The position numbers and the translations under genes were made by a program. From contig NC_133294.1 in the NCBI RefSeq assembly GCF_005239225.2, forward strand, positions 19,667,631-19,731,630: a stretch of DNA of 64,000 nucleotides, read 5' to 3'. The notes under the pieces were generated by a model, which was given only the letters and a program-made list of their open reading frames with translations, did not search any database and was not told where the DNA came from. Positions within the stretch are counted from its first letter, which is position 1, and each line of letters starts with the position of its first letter. This document shows, in pieces, positions 40,291 to 51,207 of this stretch. The DNA comes from Populus alba (taxonomy: Eukaryota > Streptophyta > Magnoliopsida > Malpighiales > Salicaceae).

Positions 40291-41039
40291 TGCAGCAATT
40301 TTGTTATTAGAAGAGAGAGCGGAGAGTGAAGTGTGGAATTCGAGTTATTATACCTGTTTTTATTCTCTCATTTTACTTCTTGAGGTGTGGGTTTGGAAGC
40401 AAAGCTTGTATTGATAAGGGTTTGTTTACAATTTCCTGTGTATTGTGTGATATTCTATTGAATCTTCTTACATAATTATGTATGTTGGTGAAACAATTTC
40501 AAATTTTCAATAACTCATGTTATGTAACAGGAAAGATAAAAATCTAATGTGATGTAGATAATTCGAACGAATCCCCCCTAATTTTCATATACATACTCTG
40601 GCTTTGTTTGGTTTTAAAAATGCATCAAATCTCAGCTTTATCAAAACCAAAGTTTTTAAAATCATGGTGTTGAAGGGGTTATTAAACATTCATTTTGTTT
40701 TGTTTTTTGGTCAGCTCATCCACGAGGGTACTCTCTTGCAACCCAGCACAGTAGATTAGAGTTAACAAATCCAAAATTCAAGCAAGCTAGTGAGGGGTTA
40801 GAACAATCTTGAAGGGTGAGTTTGCTTTCTAAAATTATTAGTCATAAATCTCAATTCATTAATTTTAAGATATAAAAAGATTAGTTGAGATGTGTATAAG
40901 CTAGTTTAGATATCCATAATTAACAAAAAAAAAAAAGAAGAGATAACAAGGGAAGTATGATCCATCCCAAATTCATAAAGAGAATTATCCACGCAACCAC
41001 CAAGCATATGGCTATCATTGATGTCATACAGGATAAACT

Positions 41040-41109
41040 TTTTGCAAATAACATATGCACAGGAGCATATTCTACTTTTGCAAATAACATATGCACAGGA
41101 GCATATTCT
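41040..41109. repeat. Tandem duplication, two 34-bp units
   Basis: TTTTGCAAATAACATATGCA followed by CAGGAGCATATTCT occurs at 41040-41073 and again at 41076-41109, with two bases between. It lies downstream of the first mutase-like gene. Confidence 0.9.
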
Positions 41110-41356
41110 TTTAGTCCCGTCGATCAAACATTTCATACACGGAGATCATTGAGGGATATCTCTGATACTCTCACACGGGCTGACTGATTGAACAATCCCC
41201 TCCTGAAAGCTCAACCTTTTCAGGTTCCCTTGGGAGGTCATGCCTTGAAATAATGCCGCAGGGTAAAAGAGGAGCACATGGAACAGGAACATGAACAAGA
41301 ACGGGAGCAGGAACAGGAACAGGTATTTTAATATCTTCGAAACACACCATGCTTAC

Positions 41357-42885
41357 CTATTCTTTATCAACAATGATCATTGAACGAAGTTCACAGTTCT
41401 TGAATCTAAACAAACATGTTACGAGTAATCAGTCATAAGACTATTTATACATTGTTAGTTTTTGAAAAAAAGAAAAAAGAGTTCGTAGTGTAAGAAAAGT
41501 ACTGAAAAATAGTTGCTACTCACTGTTTGCACATCTTGTTTTTCACTGATGGATGAGAATCATTTCCCAAAGCATTCAATGTGTGCTGCAAGAATCTATG
41601 GTGAGTAACTATTGCAATTTCTTTCTCTGGCCGTGTCCACAACCTGAACAAGTGACAGATTGCCTGTCAGTCTTTTTATAATACTACTATAAGCCAACGG
41701 CAAAATCTGAAATACTAGTTTCACAATTGCATGACTGCTCTCAATTTGTATTTATTTTTATTTGAGCTAACATGTCGTTGCTTTGCGAATCAAAAGATGC
41801 AAACACCTACCAGTTCATAAACTTCAAGCCCCTGGCTGCAATTTCCTCATCGGTCTCCCTAGCATCAGCCTTCCACGAGATGTCTTCATCACTTTCTATC
41901 TAAAAATTGAACAGTTTAAGAAACTGGCACTAATAAAAAGGTGCTTACAATCCTTGTGTTAATGCTAGACGGGTTATTAAGTACGTACCAATGAAAAATC
42001 AATTGTAGGAAAACGAGACCGATTCTCGCTAATGGCTCTCCTCTTGTCACATGGATGAACTCCCTGCAGTGAAAAAAGAAATGTTTAACAACTTTTATGC
42101 GCTGCAAATATTCTAAAATCCAGCAACTTTAATATCTACACATTGAGGCATACATACCAAACGTTCTCGACAAAGTTCAACTGCTACAATTGGTGGGAAT
42201 TTGAGACTTGATATCCCACTATTGTCTATATTGGCCTCCTTTGATCCATTTATCTGGCCTTCGCTACCAAAGACTTGTATGGCGGTTTGCAGGGCCCTAA
42301 AAAGAAACTCATTGATAATATCTAAGCAATAAGTTGAACATGCAGCAAAGCAACTGACGAAATTCAAGCTGTATAATTTATTAAGCACCTGCACAAAGGA
42401 GAAGTGATGACTAAATCAATCCTCTCAAGTTGTCCAGATGCATGAATTTGCTTCCTTAGATTGCCCGCCTGTTACAATACCAGAAAGTCAGATGTACCGT
42501 CTGATAAAGCAGGAGAAATGAAGGCGAGATTCCGAAACTGGTTTCTTTGAATAGAAACTCGAGAAGATATGAAGAGCATTACGGATTTGTTTTAGAGCAC
42601 GAAATGAAATGAAATGGCCATCAATTACATACCTGTTGCTCGCCCAAAGGAGACAGATGCGCATCAAAATATTCAGGAGATAACAGGGCATTATGATCTT
42701 TCTCCCCTGCTACGTTGTGGATTCCCTGTGCATGCCTCACCTGGATGGACACATATAATTGAGGAAAGCGATCTTGAGACATAAATAGAGAACATAGATA
42801 AAGAAAAACTCCCGTAAAAAATTACCAGGTGGAGGATTTTAGAATGCTCTAGTGGGTACAGAGATAGAGCAGGATTGGCATCCAT
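41357..42885 (-). CDS. Phosphoglycerate mutase-like protein, short paralogue A (8 exons)
   Basis: Histidine-phosphatase-fold protein of the plant 'phosphoglycerate mutase-like' group; the true substrate is unknown. Exons in transcription order: 42885-42826, 42740-42633, 42468-42389, 42296-42158, 42063-41989, 41899-41811, 41643-41524, 41405-41357, all GT-AG, 239 residues. The RHG-type motif is VRHAQGIHNV with His23 at the start; VELCRERLGVHPCDKRR carries the acidic region. The second active-site stretch reads VTHHRFLQHT, while paralogue B and the family have SHSGFL, so Ser-Gly is replaced by His-Arg after the catalytic His198. A TAG at 41357-41359 ends it about 37 residues earlier than B. Sequence like the lost tail (GHDLPREPEKVE) survives near 41210-41245. 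It may be a working but altered gene, or an early pseudogene. Confidence 0.8.
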
Positions 42886-42914
42886 GGCAGGTTAAAACTC
42901 GAAATACAATTCTG

Positions 42915-43718
42915 GAACTTAGTGTCTGGCCTTGAAGGAAAAAGAAAAAAAGAAAAAGAAACAAGGATTGATATCAAACTCAATCCTGGATGTCGTAGGA
43001 CAGCAGGAGGTCTGGCAAAGATATTATCCTCGATAAGGCAGGTTTTTTTTCCTTCTGATTTTGGAGTGAGCGGTTCTTAAGCCAGAAATCCTTTTTATAG
43101 ACCCAGTCCAAGACCATTTTAACACGGGATCATAAGGTCGGTAATAATATCTGAATGGGTTTCTCGAGAGAGGAAAATAAAAAATAAAAAAACACCACAC
43201 TCATATGCTGTTTTCCCTGGTGATTTAACAGTGTGAAGCATCTCTGCAATGAAATAACAGTCGACCCTAAAAAATTACAACCACCCTCCTTCCTCTCTCT
43301 GCCAAACAAATCACGGAACCTTCGATATGCAAAGGCTTGGCATAATCTTTTATTTTATTTTGTCGAGTCCAGTGTGAAGCATCAACTTGAAAGTGCTATC
43401 TTTCCGGTGTTTATGCCCTAGAAGCTTATGCAAGAACCATGAAGAGTTCGCTTTGGAACGTTTTTCATAAACTGTCGATGTTCATTGTATCTATTACATG
43501 GACAGAGTAAATTTTTTTTTTTTTTTGGTCTATAGTATAATTGGAGAGTGCAATTCACAAGCTATAAACATTTCACGAGCTGCAACCTTGTCTCTCTATG
43601 GACTCAATAAAGGGCATAATATAGACTTCATTAGGAGATCGAACTTAAGAATTTGTATTTGCTTGATCAGAAAATGACAGATAATAATTCTCGAATTGAA
43701 ATTAATTGATTAGTTCAC
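42915..43718. repeat. Segmental duplication, copy 1 (5' flank of paralogue A)
   Basis: Starts at AACTTAGTGTCTGGCCTTGA and matches 45318-46735 in order over nearly its full length, for example ATATTATCCTCGAT, GGTCGGTAATAATATCT, GGGTTTCTCGAGAGAGGAAA, TGCTGTTTTCCCTGGTGATT and AACTTGAAAGTGCTATCTTT. It is the upstream region of mutase-like paralogue A. Confidence 0.85.
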
Positions 43719-43734
43719 CTCAATCAGGGTCGGG

Positions 43735-44143
43735 ATTAAAGGGGGGGCAGTTAGGAACGGGCCCTGCAAAACATTTTAGACTTTTTAATTATTTAGTGTT
43801 TGAATGTGAGATAATGTAATATTTTTTATTTTAAATAAATAAACCTTTTAAATAATAAATTATTATTTTCTTGGCTATCCTTTTACTTTAAAACTCTCCA
43901 CTTCAAAACTTTATATTTTGGGTTTTCTACGTCGAAGTGGAAAAGAAAAGATAAATAACTTTTTTAATTTAATTATTTTTTTGTTTTTTTTTTTTTTGGA
44001 GCCCTGGCCAAAAAGTATAAGAATACAGAGCAATATAAAAAGGTTAATTTCTTCTTTCATCAAAACAAGGTAATTAGTCAGTGGTGGCTCAAACTTAATT
44101 TTTTTTTTTTTATGTTTTCTATTTTTATTAAGAATTTGATGAG

Positions 44144-44188
<45 letters not shown>

Positions 44189-45290
44189 ATTTTGCTATTT
44201 TTACTTGTTTTTCTAGATATGCTAGTTTTTCTATTTTTTTTCAATTTTTGTTATTGTGAATGTTTTTTTTCTAGTTAATTGGATATATTTATGGGTTTGT
44301 TTCGATTAAACTTGGATTTTTTTATGTTTTGTTTTCAATAGAGCTATCAAAATTATCAATTTTTTCTCACATGTACCTTACTATCACCAGGTCCAGTATA
44401 CAATTAGACACGATTTTTCTAGCCAAATTAAGTTTTTTGAAGAGCATATACCCAGCTTTAATTCAGTATAAGTTTTCTTCTTTAGGAACCAATAATCCCA
44501 TTTTTTTTATTTTTTATTTGCTTTTATATATCAGTTTTTTTTAATATGTTAATTTTGCTTTTATATGTCAATGTAGTTACATGTAAAAATTTATTTTTGG
44601 TTCTGATTATTGCTTTAGCACGTCATTATTTGTATTCATTTTTAAAACAATAAATAATAAAAATACATGATGTTTTGATTTTAGGTTGAACCATGAACAA
44701 AATAAGAAGAATTGATTCATGTTTTTGAGAAAAAGAGGAAAAATATTGATAACCCACAACCTAATGAACCAACTCTAGTGTATAATGTTAAAGTTATGGT
44801 TGAGCAGCCCCAATGTGCTTTAGTTTACGAAGAACCTGCATTGATTAGTGAGCAACCCCCTACTATAATCAACATTACTCATTTAATTAGAGATTCAAGC
44901 AATTGCTCTTAAATTTAAAAATACTCAGTTAATCAACAAGATAAAATTTGAAGGGTATACATTAATTTGGGACCATATCAACCTTTGATGTCTGAATATC
45001 TGCTGACTGGTGAAAAATATTCTCATCGATTTTAGTCTCAATGGTGCAAGAGTTATCCATGGCTTGAATATTCAGAAAAAAAAAATATTGCATTATATTT
45101 CCCTTGCTATCAATTTTCAAGTAAGTTATTTGTAAAGCTATGATTAAACACATTTACTATTAAATGATTCACTTGTTGAAAGAAAGCTAATGATGAGGAA
45201 TGATATGCTTTTTTTACTCATATGAGAAAAGAGTTCGAATTTAACTCATAAATTTACTACTAGGTGCTTGGAAAATTTTAAAAATCAATC
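43735..45290 (+). mobile_element. hAT-like transposon remnant with TTF-type zinc-finger stretch
   Basis: Sits between the two duplication copies. Around 44910-45120 the frame reads SVNQQDKI, INLGPYQPLMSEYLLTGE, then SQWCKSYPWLEYSEKK with stops in between. These match the 'GPYQP... FqxxWFkxyPWLEYS' pattern of the TTF-type zinc finger found at the N-terminus of many plant hAT-like (DUF4371) transposase genes. Upstream, 44712-44912 resembles the acidic leader of such proteins. The borders are guesses. It is dead: in-frame stops, and no catalytic domain seen. Confidence 0.55.
44149..44180. repeat. (AT)n microsatellite
   Basis: Sixteen AT units within the hAT-like remnant. Confidence 0.9.
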
Positions 45291-45492
45291 ATGTTATATT
45301 GAGAATATAGTTAAGAAGCAAACTTAGTGTTTGGCCTTGAACAAAAAAAAAAAACATAAGAGGATTATATCAAACACAATCTTGGATTGTGCAGGACTAG
45401 CAAGAGGTCTGGCACATATATTATCCTCGATATGCAGGGTTTTTTTCCTTCTGGTTTTGGAGTGAGCAGTCCTTAAGCCAAAAATCCTTTTT

Positions 45493-45965
45493 GAGTGTGT
45501 TTGGTATTGCAGTAGCTCTGTGGTTGTGGTTTGAAAAAAAAATATTTTATAAAAAGTATTTTTAGTTGAGGTTAGCCAAAAAGCCATGCTCCACTGTTCA
45601 TTCATTTTCTCAAAGTAGCAAAAAACTATTTCTTGTAGTCTATGGTTGTGCCGTACTTAGAGCGTGTTTGGAAATCTGGTAGTGGCTGCTTTTCAAATAA
45701 CTTTTCGTGCCGAAATGCATGCCAATGATATTTTTTTATTTTTTAAAAATTATTTTTTACATCAGCACATCAAAACAATCTAAAAAATACAAACCGCATT
45801 AAATTTTAAACAAAATAAACAAATTTTTTTTAAAAAAAATTTGTTGGGAATGCGGTTTGCACCGCATTCCAAAACACATTCTTAATGGTGAACTCCACCA
45901 CTAAAAAATTATGATAAAAACATTATACATTAAAAGTTATGGTTGTAGATGAACCTTATCCACAA
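45493..45965. mobile_element. Insertion in duplication copy 2: truncated MITE-like element with a nested MITE
   Basis: It begins GAGTGTGTTTGGTATTGCAG, a terminus like that of the nested MITE. Copy 1 of the duplication lacks the whole stretch (CCTTTTT runs straight into AGACC there). No matching right terminus was found, so the outer element is truncated or rearranged. Confidence 0.6.
45660..45881 (-). mobile_element. MITE with TTA target duplication (PIF/Harbinger-like)
   Basis: 222 bases bounded by TTA on both sides (45657-45659 and 45882-45884). The imperfect terminal inverted repeats are GAGCGTGTTTGG and, inverted, GAATGTGTTTTGG. A perfect 10-bp stem hairpin (45847-45870, GGAATGCGGT-TTGC-ACCGCATTCC) lies just inside the right end. 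The core with CATCAGCACATCAAAA matches the element at 24385-24592 on the other strand. Confidence 0.75.
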
Positions 45966-46104
45966 CGAAGACCTAGTCCAAGACTTATTCAAGACGTGAT
46001 CATCAGGTCGGTAATAATATCTCTTCCCGTGACTCTCGAGTAAAGCCAGGCAGACCGAGACTTTCGAGTCAAGCCAGGCTGACCGTTCACATCATATGAG
46101 ATGA

Positions 46105-46118
46105 CCCCCCCCCCCCCC
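46105..46118. repeat. Poly-C run (14)
   Basis: A pure run of 14 C, notable in AT-rich DNA. It is at the end of the 100-base insertion in duplication copy 2. Confidence 0.8.
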
Positions 46119-46530
46119 TCCAATTATCTGAATGGGTTTCTCGAGAGAGGAAAATTAAAATAAAAAACACCACACGCACATGCTGTTTTCCCTGGTGATT
46201 TAACAGTGTGAAGCATCTCTGCAACGAAATAGCTAACTATCAACCCTAAAAAATTACAACCACCCTTCTTCCTCTCCTTGCCAACCAAATCACGGAACCT
46301 TTGATACGCATAGGCTTGATATAATTTTTTATTTTATCGAGTCCAGTGTGACGCATCAACTTGAAAGTGCTATCTTTCCAAGTGTTTATGCCTTGGAAGC
46401 TTATGCAAGAATCATGAAGAGTTTGCTCTGGAACGTTTTTCATAAACTGTCGATGTTCATCGTGGTAGATCTATTACATGGTCAGAGTAATTTGTTTTTT
46501 GTCTATAGTATAATCGGAGAGTGTGCATGG

Positions 46531-46584
46531 CACAAGCTATAACCTTGTCACAAGCAGCAACCTTGTCACAAGCTGCAACCTTGT
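46531..46584. repeat. 18-bp tandem repeat, three units
   Basis: CACAAGCTATAACCTTGT, CACAAGCAGCAACCTTGT and CACAAGCTGCAACCTTGT. The corresponding place in duplication copy 1 (about 43556-43592) has only two diverged units, so an expansion occurred after the duplication. Confidence 0.85.
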
Positions 46585-46902
46585 CTCTCTATGGAGTCAA
46601 AAAAGGGCAAAATGTAGACTTCATTAGGAGATCGAGCTTAAGAACTTGTTTTTGCTTGATCAAAAAATGACAGATAAGATCAAGGGAAAGATGGACTCGT
46701 TGCAATTCTGGAATTGAAATTAATTGCTTAGTTTGCCGCCATGCATGGAGCAAAAGCATATGGAACTCCAGTTGCTTAGACTTCAAGCGCGGTTGCAGCA
46801 CCAATCTTCTTCACAAGGGCACAGTCCCTACTCCCTGGAACATCATGGGATATAAAAATAAAGTTTGCATCTGAAAAGGTAACAACTCAGGGGATGGAAC
46901 TG

Positions 46903-47485
46903 AAACGTGTTAATTCAAGCATGTTCCTTCCACGAAAGCTCAAAACTCTTATGAGCTTTATTTCATGGTTACTTGCTTATTCTCCAGCTTTTGATCTTAG
47001 AAGGCGACCCCAGGGAGGGCTGTGACTTGTACGAGGGACCACCCCTCCCCCTATGGTCGAGCTGCTTCGCCCTCTCCCGACAAGGTCAGTCTCAAAGACC
47101 CAGACTCTTCCTAATCTGTTCACAGCCCCACTACTCTTCGAGGTCTGTCGTAAACCCCTGTACGAGCACCTCCGTGCCTTGGACTATCGGTCACGCCTCT
47201 TGCTAAAGGCCATCTCTATCTACTGATCGGGGCTCTCTCTTTACTAAAATGCCCTTTCTAGGTTTTGATCTTCGCTCATCAGAAGGCTTAGCTATTCTCT
47301 CTTATTTATGTAAATTCATTACAAACACCCGTACCCTATCCCTCTAGCTGCCAGCTTGGTGTGAAGTGATCATACCCTGTCCCTCTAACTTAGTGGATGC
47401 ATTGAACTTATGCATGATGACTACTAGCATAATTGTGGGGCCGAAGCGTATTAATTTAAGCCTGTACCTTCCACGAAAGCTCAAC
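46903..47485. repeat. Direct repeats flanking a GC-richer block
   Basis: CGTGTTAATTCAAGCATGTTCCTTCCACGAAAGCTCAA at about 46904-46942 recurs, with a few changes, at about 47447-47484 (CGTATTAATTTAAGCCTGTA then CCTTCCACGAAAGCTCAA). The block between is of much higher GC content and contains CCCTGTCCCTCTAACTT/CCCTATCCCTCTAGCTG internal repeats. Confidence 0.7.
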
Positions 47486-47539
47486 AAATAAAACCTGAGT
47501 CTTTTCAAATTATTAAATAATTTAATATTGTAAGGTTAA

Positions 47540-48290
47540 ATTACAAAAAAACACTATTTAAAATACAGAAAAAAAAAAACCCTGTTAAATCATGTGAATT
47601 GAAAACCACACGATCATGGATATAAAATTATGATGATTTCATAAAAAGAAAAACCAAAAAAAATTTGAATGTTGAGATTAAAATGAATCAAATGTTCAAA
47701 AAAAAAATTTAAAAATAAACACACATTAACCTTTGGAATCTATGAACCCAGGGTAAACTATAAAAATTAAGAAAAACTCCAGGAAAAAAAAAACACCAGC
47801 TTAAGGGGAAAAAAATAAAGCAAATTTAGATAAACTTTTTAAACCTGATGTAATTTTTAAAACTCATGATATGTGAAATTTTGGATTCAAATTTAATCAA
47901 TAAGCTTAATTCTCAACTAATTTAATTTTAAAAAATAAAATCGTAGAAAAATACTAATAAAAAATTAGCAAAAGCAAAATACAAGCACCAACAAAAAATA
48001 AAGATAAAATTTGATAGAAAAAAAAACCCAAGGATGACATTTGAAGAAAAAAAAAACAATTTTAAAAGTGATCCCAGACAAAATAAATATCAATTAAAAG
48101 AACGAGGATCAAATCTAAAAGATTAAAAAAATCATAGGGTGAAATTGAAAAATATTTGTAATTTTATAAATTATTTATATATTAAAAAATAACAGGGAGT
48201 GAAATTTAAAAAATAAAATTATAATTTGATGAATTATTTATAGATTAAAAAATAGTATTGGTGAAGTTGAAAAATATTTATAATGTGATT
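47540..48290. repeat. A-rich dispersed non-coding repeat, copy 2
   Basis: Diverged relative of 33560-34480, with the same order of blocks (AACCTGAT.., ATGTGAAATTTTGGATTC, AATAAGCTTAATTCTCAACT, AAATTGAAAAATATTT). Element type unknown. Confidence 0.55.
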
Positions 48291-51207
48291 GTTTAGTCTA
48301 AAATAAAATAAAAATAGTAATCAAAATGATGAAGACCAAAGAAAAAAATTTGAAAGGGTTGGTCTAAAGTTTTGCAAGCTATCACAAAATTCAAGGTGAA
48401 GAGAAAGGAAAAACAATAAGCGAAATTCAAGTAGAAGAGGGAAAAGAAAAGAAAAAAGAAATGGTTGTTGGTACTAAGACAGAGATGCTTCTGGTACACG
48501 CAAAGCAGCACACCATTATGTAAAGAGTATCGGAATTTTCCAAACATCATCTTGGAAGACAGTGTTTAGTGGCTGGACAACCCCACACGCGCAGCCTAAA
48601 CAACATGGGAGGCGTCCACATGCTGGCACATGCGTTGTATGCTCCAATAAGTTTTTTTATAAATAATATTTAATATATGTCAATCACAATAATGCTCATG
48701 AGCAACTTTCAAGTTTACAATAAAACCAGTGTAAAATAACAAAAAAATTCATTTGAGAGAGTTATATTTTTTTTATCTCCAGGAATATAAAAAGTAATTA
48801 TTCTATTTTTTTAAAAAAATAACAATACTAAAACATTAACAAGTGAAAGACATTATATTTTTTTAATTCTAAGGTTAAAGTAGTGATCTTATTGTTAAAA
48901 AAAAAATGATAAATCTAACCCCATACTAAAGATAATTATGTCATGGTAAAAAGGCAACTTTATTCTAGTTCAATAATTTTCTTTTGTAAAAAAAGTATAA
49001 TTATATTATCACAATATATAATATTGTTAGTCTTTGTTACATAGTAACTTCTTCGTGATAATTAGTTTTTATTTATTGTTTGGCCTCTTATCCATATAAC
49101 AAGCCACAAAAATAAAATGCAAGTTTTAAAAGTCCATCGACATCAAATCCTAAATAATAAATACATAGACCACGAGCCCATATCCATCTCCACGCCACAC
49201 ATTTAAAAATAAAATCAAGCCCGAGTCTTAATTTTATTTATTTTTCTTTTAAAAAAATAGCGGCAACAGAATAAAAAAAAATCCATAAATAAAGGAAATC
49301 CCATTTTTGATAAATGATGGGTCTTAAATTTTACTAGATAGATAGTTTGAACTATGCTGCGAATGACGCCATTTTTTAAACTAAAAAAAAGGTTTTGCTA
49401 ATTTTCATGGCCTAACTTGTAAAAATAATTTTGAACAAAAAAAAAATCTATCCACATTAAAAAAAATTTGAGCTAAAAAACTTAAAACAAAATCCCAATG
49501 CAATATTAAAAAAAAAAATCTAAGACACTAGCATTTTAGATTAACTTAGGTTTTGTAATCTAACTCACAAAACTCATAACATGATTCATAAACTCTAACA
49601 TATTTAATTTTTTTAGACTATTTTTTATTTAATTATATAATATAGGATTTGGATGATAAACTCAATTTGGTTTAATTATAAAAAACAATATTCACAAAAT
49701 TGAACGTATATTAAATATCAAAGTGTTTGTTTGAAACCATAATAAATGCACAAATATCAAATCAAAAACCATTATTTATCTCAATTCAAAACAAATAAAA
49801 CATTAAATAAATTAAATCAGCAAGAATAATAAATAAAGATAAAAATAATAAATAAAATAAAATAAAAGCTTAGGCGTGCAAGCTAAGTCAACCTAATGTG
49901 TCTGGACCTAAAAAATACCTAGACAAACTTAGGGTAGCCCATGTGCTTGAATCTGATACTACTTTTGATAACAAAATACCATTTTAAAAAAAAATCAACA
50001 CTAGAATCAAGATAAAATTTTAAAACTTGATCAATTTTTTAAGCAACACAAATGAAAAAATAAACATAAATGGAACCCCATTAGAAAATTAGAACTCATT
50101 AACACTACAAATGACAAGTTATCATTAAAAAGTAAGTGTTTGTTATTCAAATCCATCATGGAAGGCTAGATTTGGTGGCCCAAAGAAGTCACACATAGTG
50201 CGATGGCTTCTTCACTCACATGTTGGCGTGTGCTCCTTGCCTATTCACTTCAGTCCTCACATGTATTTTAGTTTCAAATTTAGACTTTAAAATCTTAATT
50301 GTTTTAGATTAACTATATTTTCTACAATATTCTAAGGTCACTATATCTAAACAACCAAAATAAATCATTAAATTCAATCCCGGATAAAAACAATGTTAAA
50401 AGATCAAACTAAAAAAAAAAAAAAGTTGAGTGAACAGGAAAAAAAATCTAAAGTTTTCTCTGCATTGCAAATCAATCCTTGATAGTAGAAAAAAAAGACT
50501 AAATATTTGTTAAAGATTCAAATTCAGTCCCAAATCTTAAATTGTTTATAATCAACGAAATTAAATTTTATTTTACCAGAGCATTAACCAAGCAAAAAAA
50601 ATATTTTATCACCATCGCAAGATCTCCATGGGCAAGTATAAAATACAAAGCACCAAGTAATCACAAATCAACACAAAGTTAAATGACAAGAAAAACCAAT
50701 GGACAAGACAAAGAAATCATTGTGGATTACAAATAGGGCTAAGTATTTCCTCAGGAGTTCTTTTTTTTTAGTTTAATATAGTCTAGCACGCTAAAATCAA
50801 CTCCAGAGGACCAGTGCAATTGACATCAAAACCCGAATGAAAAATTAATAATAATAATAAAAAAAAGAGTTGAAGGAAGGATCTAAAAAAGACAATTAAT
50901 AATTTGACGAGTTTCGTATCCTTTATTAATCATTTAGCATGTTCAGCTAATATAATGATAGTTATTACATGAAGACTAACAATCATTCGTTAAAAATAAT
51001 TCCGTTCATATGCGTACACTAAGCTAAAATGCATGGGGATGACACCTACTTGAACACAAGAAAAGTATCTGGAATTTTTCAATCGGAACTTGCAAGCTCA
51101 CAAAAATTGAACTCTCTAGTTCGTTTTGTAGGGATGAAGTACCTCCAATTTCTTTTGATGGACTCAGCAACTCAATGCTGATTCATCTCACAAGAACAGA
51201 CTATTAC

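Larger units (their letters stand above)
45318..46735. repeat. Segmental duplication, copy 2 (without a gene)
   Basis: Starts at AACTTAGTGTTTGGCCTTGA and follows copy 1 (42915-43718) in order, but has two insertions: about 470 bases at 45493-45965 (MITE nest) and about 100 bases at 46022-46125 ending in a 14-C run. The gene that follows copy 1 on its left (paralogue A) is absent here. Confidence 0.85.
46736..51207. other. Intergenic region between mutase-like paralogues
   Basis: 46903-47485 is a GC-richer block framed by direct repeats of a ~40-base sequence containing CCACGAAAGCTCAA. From 47500 on the DNA is strongly A/T-rich and includes the A-rich dispersed repeat (47540-48290). Short open frames here (46973-47206, 48293-48550) resemble nothing known. 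No gene is supported. Confidence 0.5.

Noticed and set aside
40957..41187. 76-codon frame downstream of paralogue A
   Set aside because: Built largely from the 34-bp tandem duplication, with no recognised family. Kept only as a repeat.
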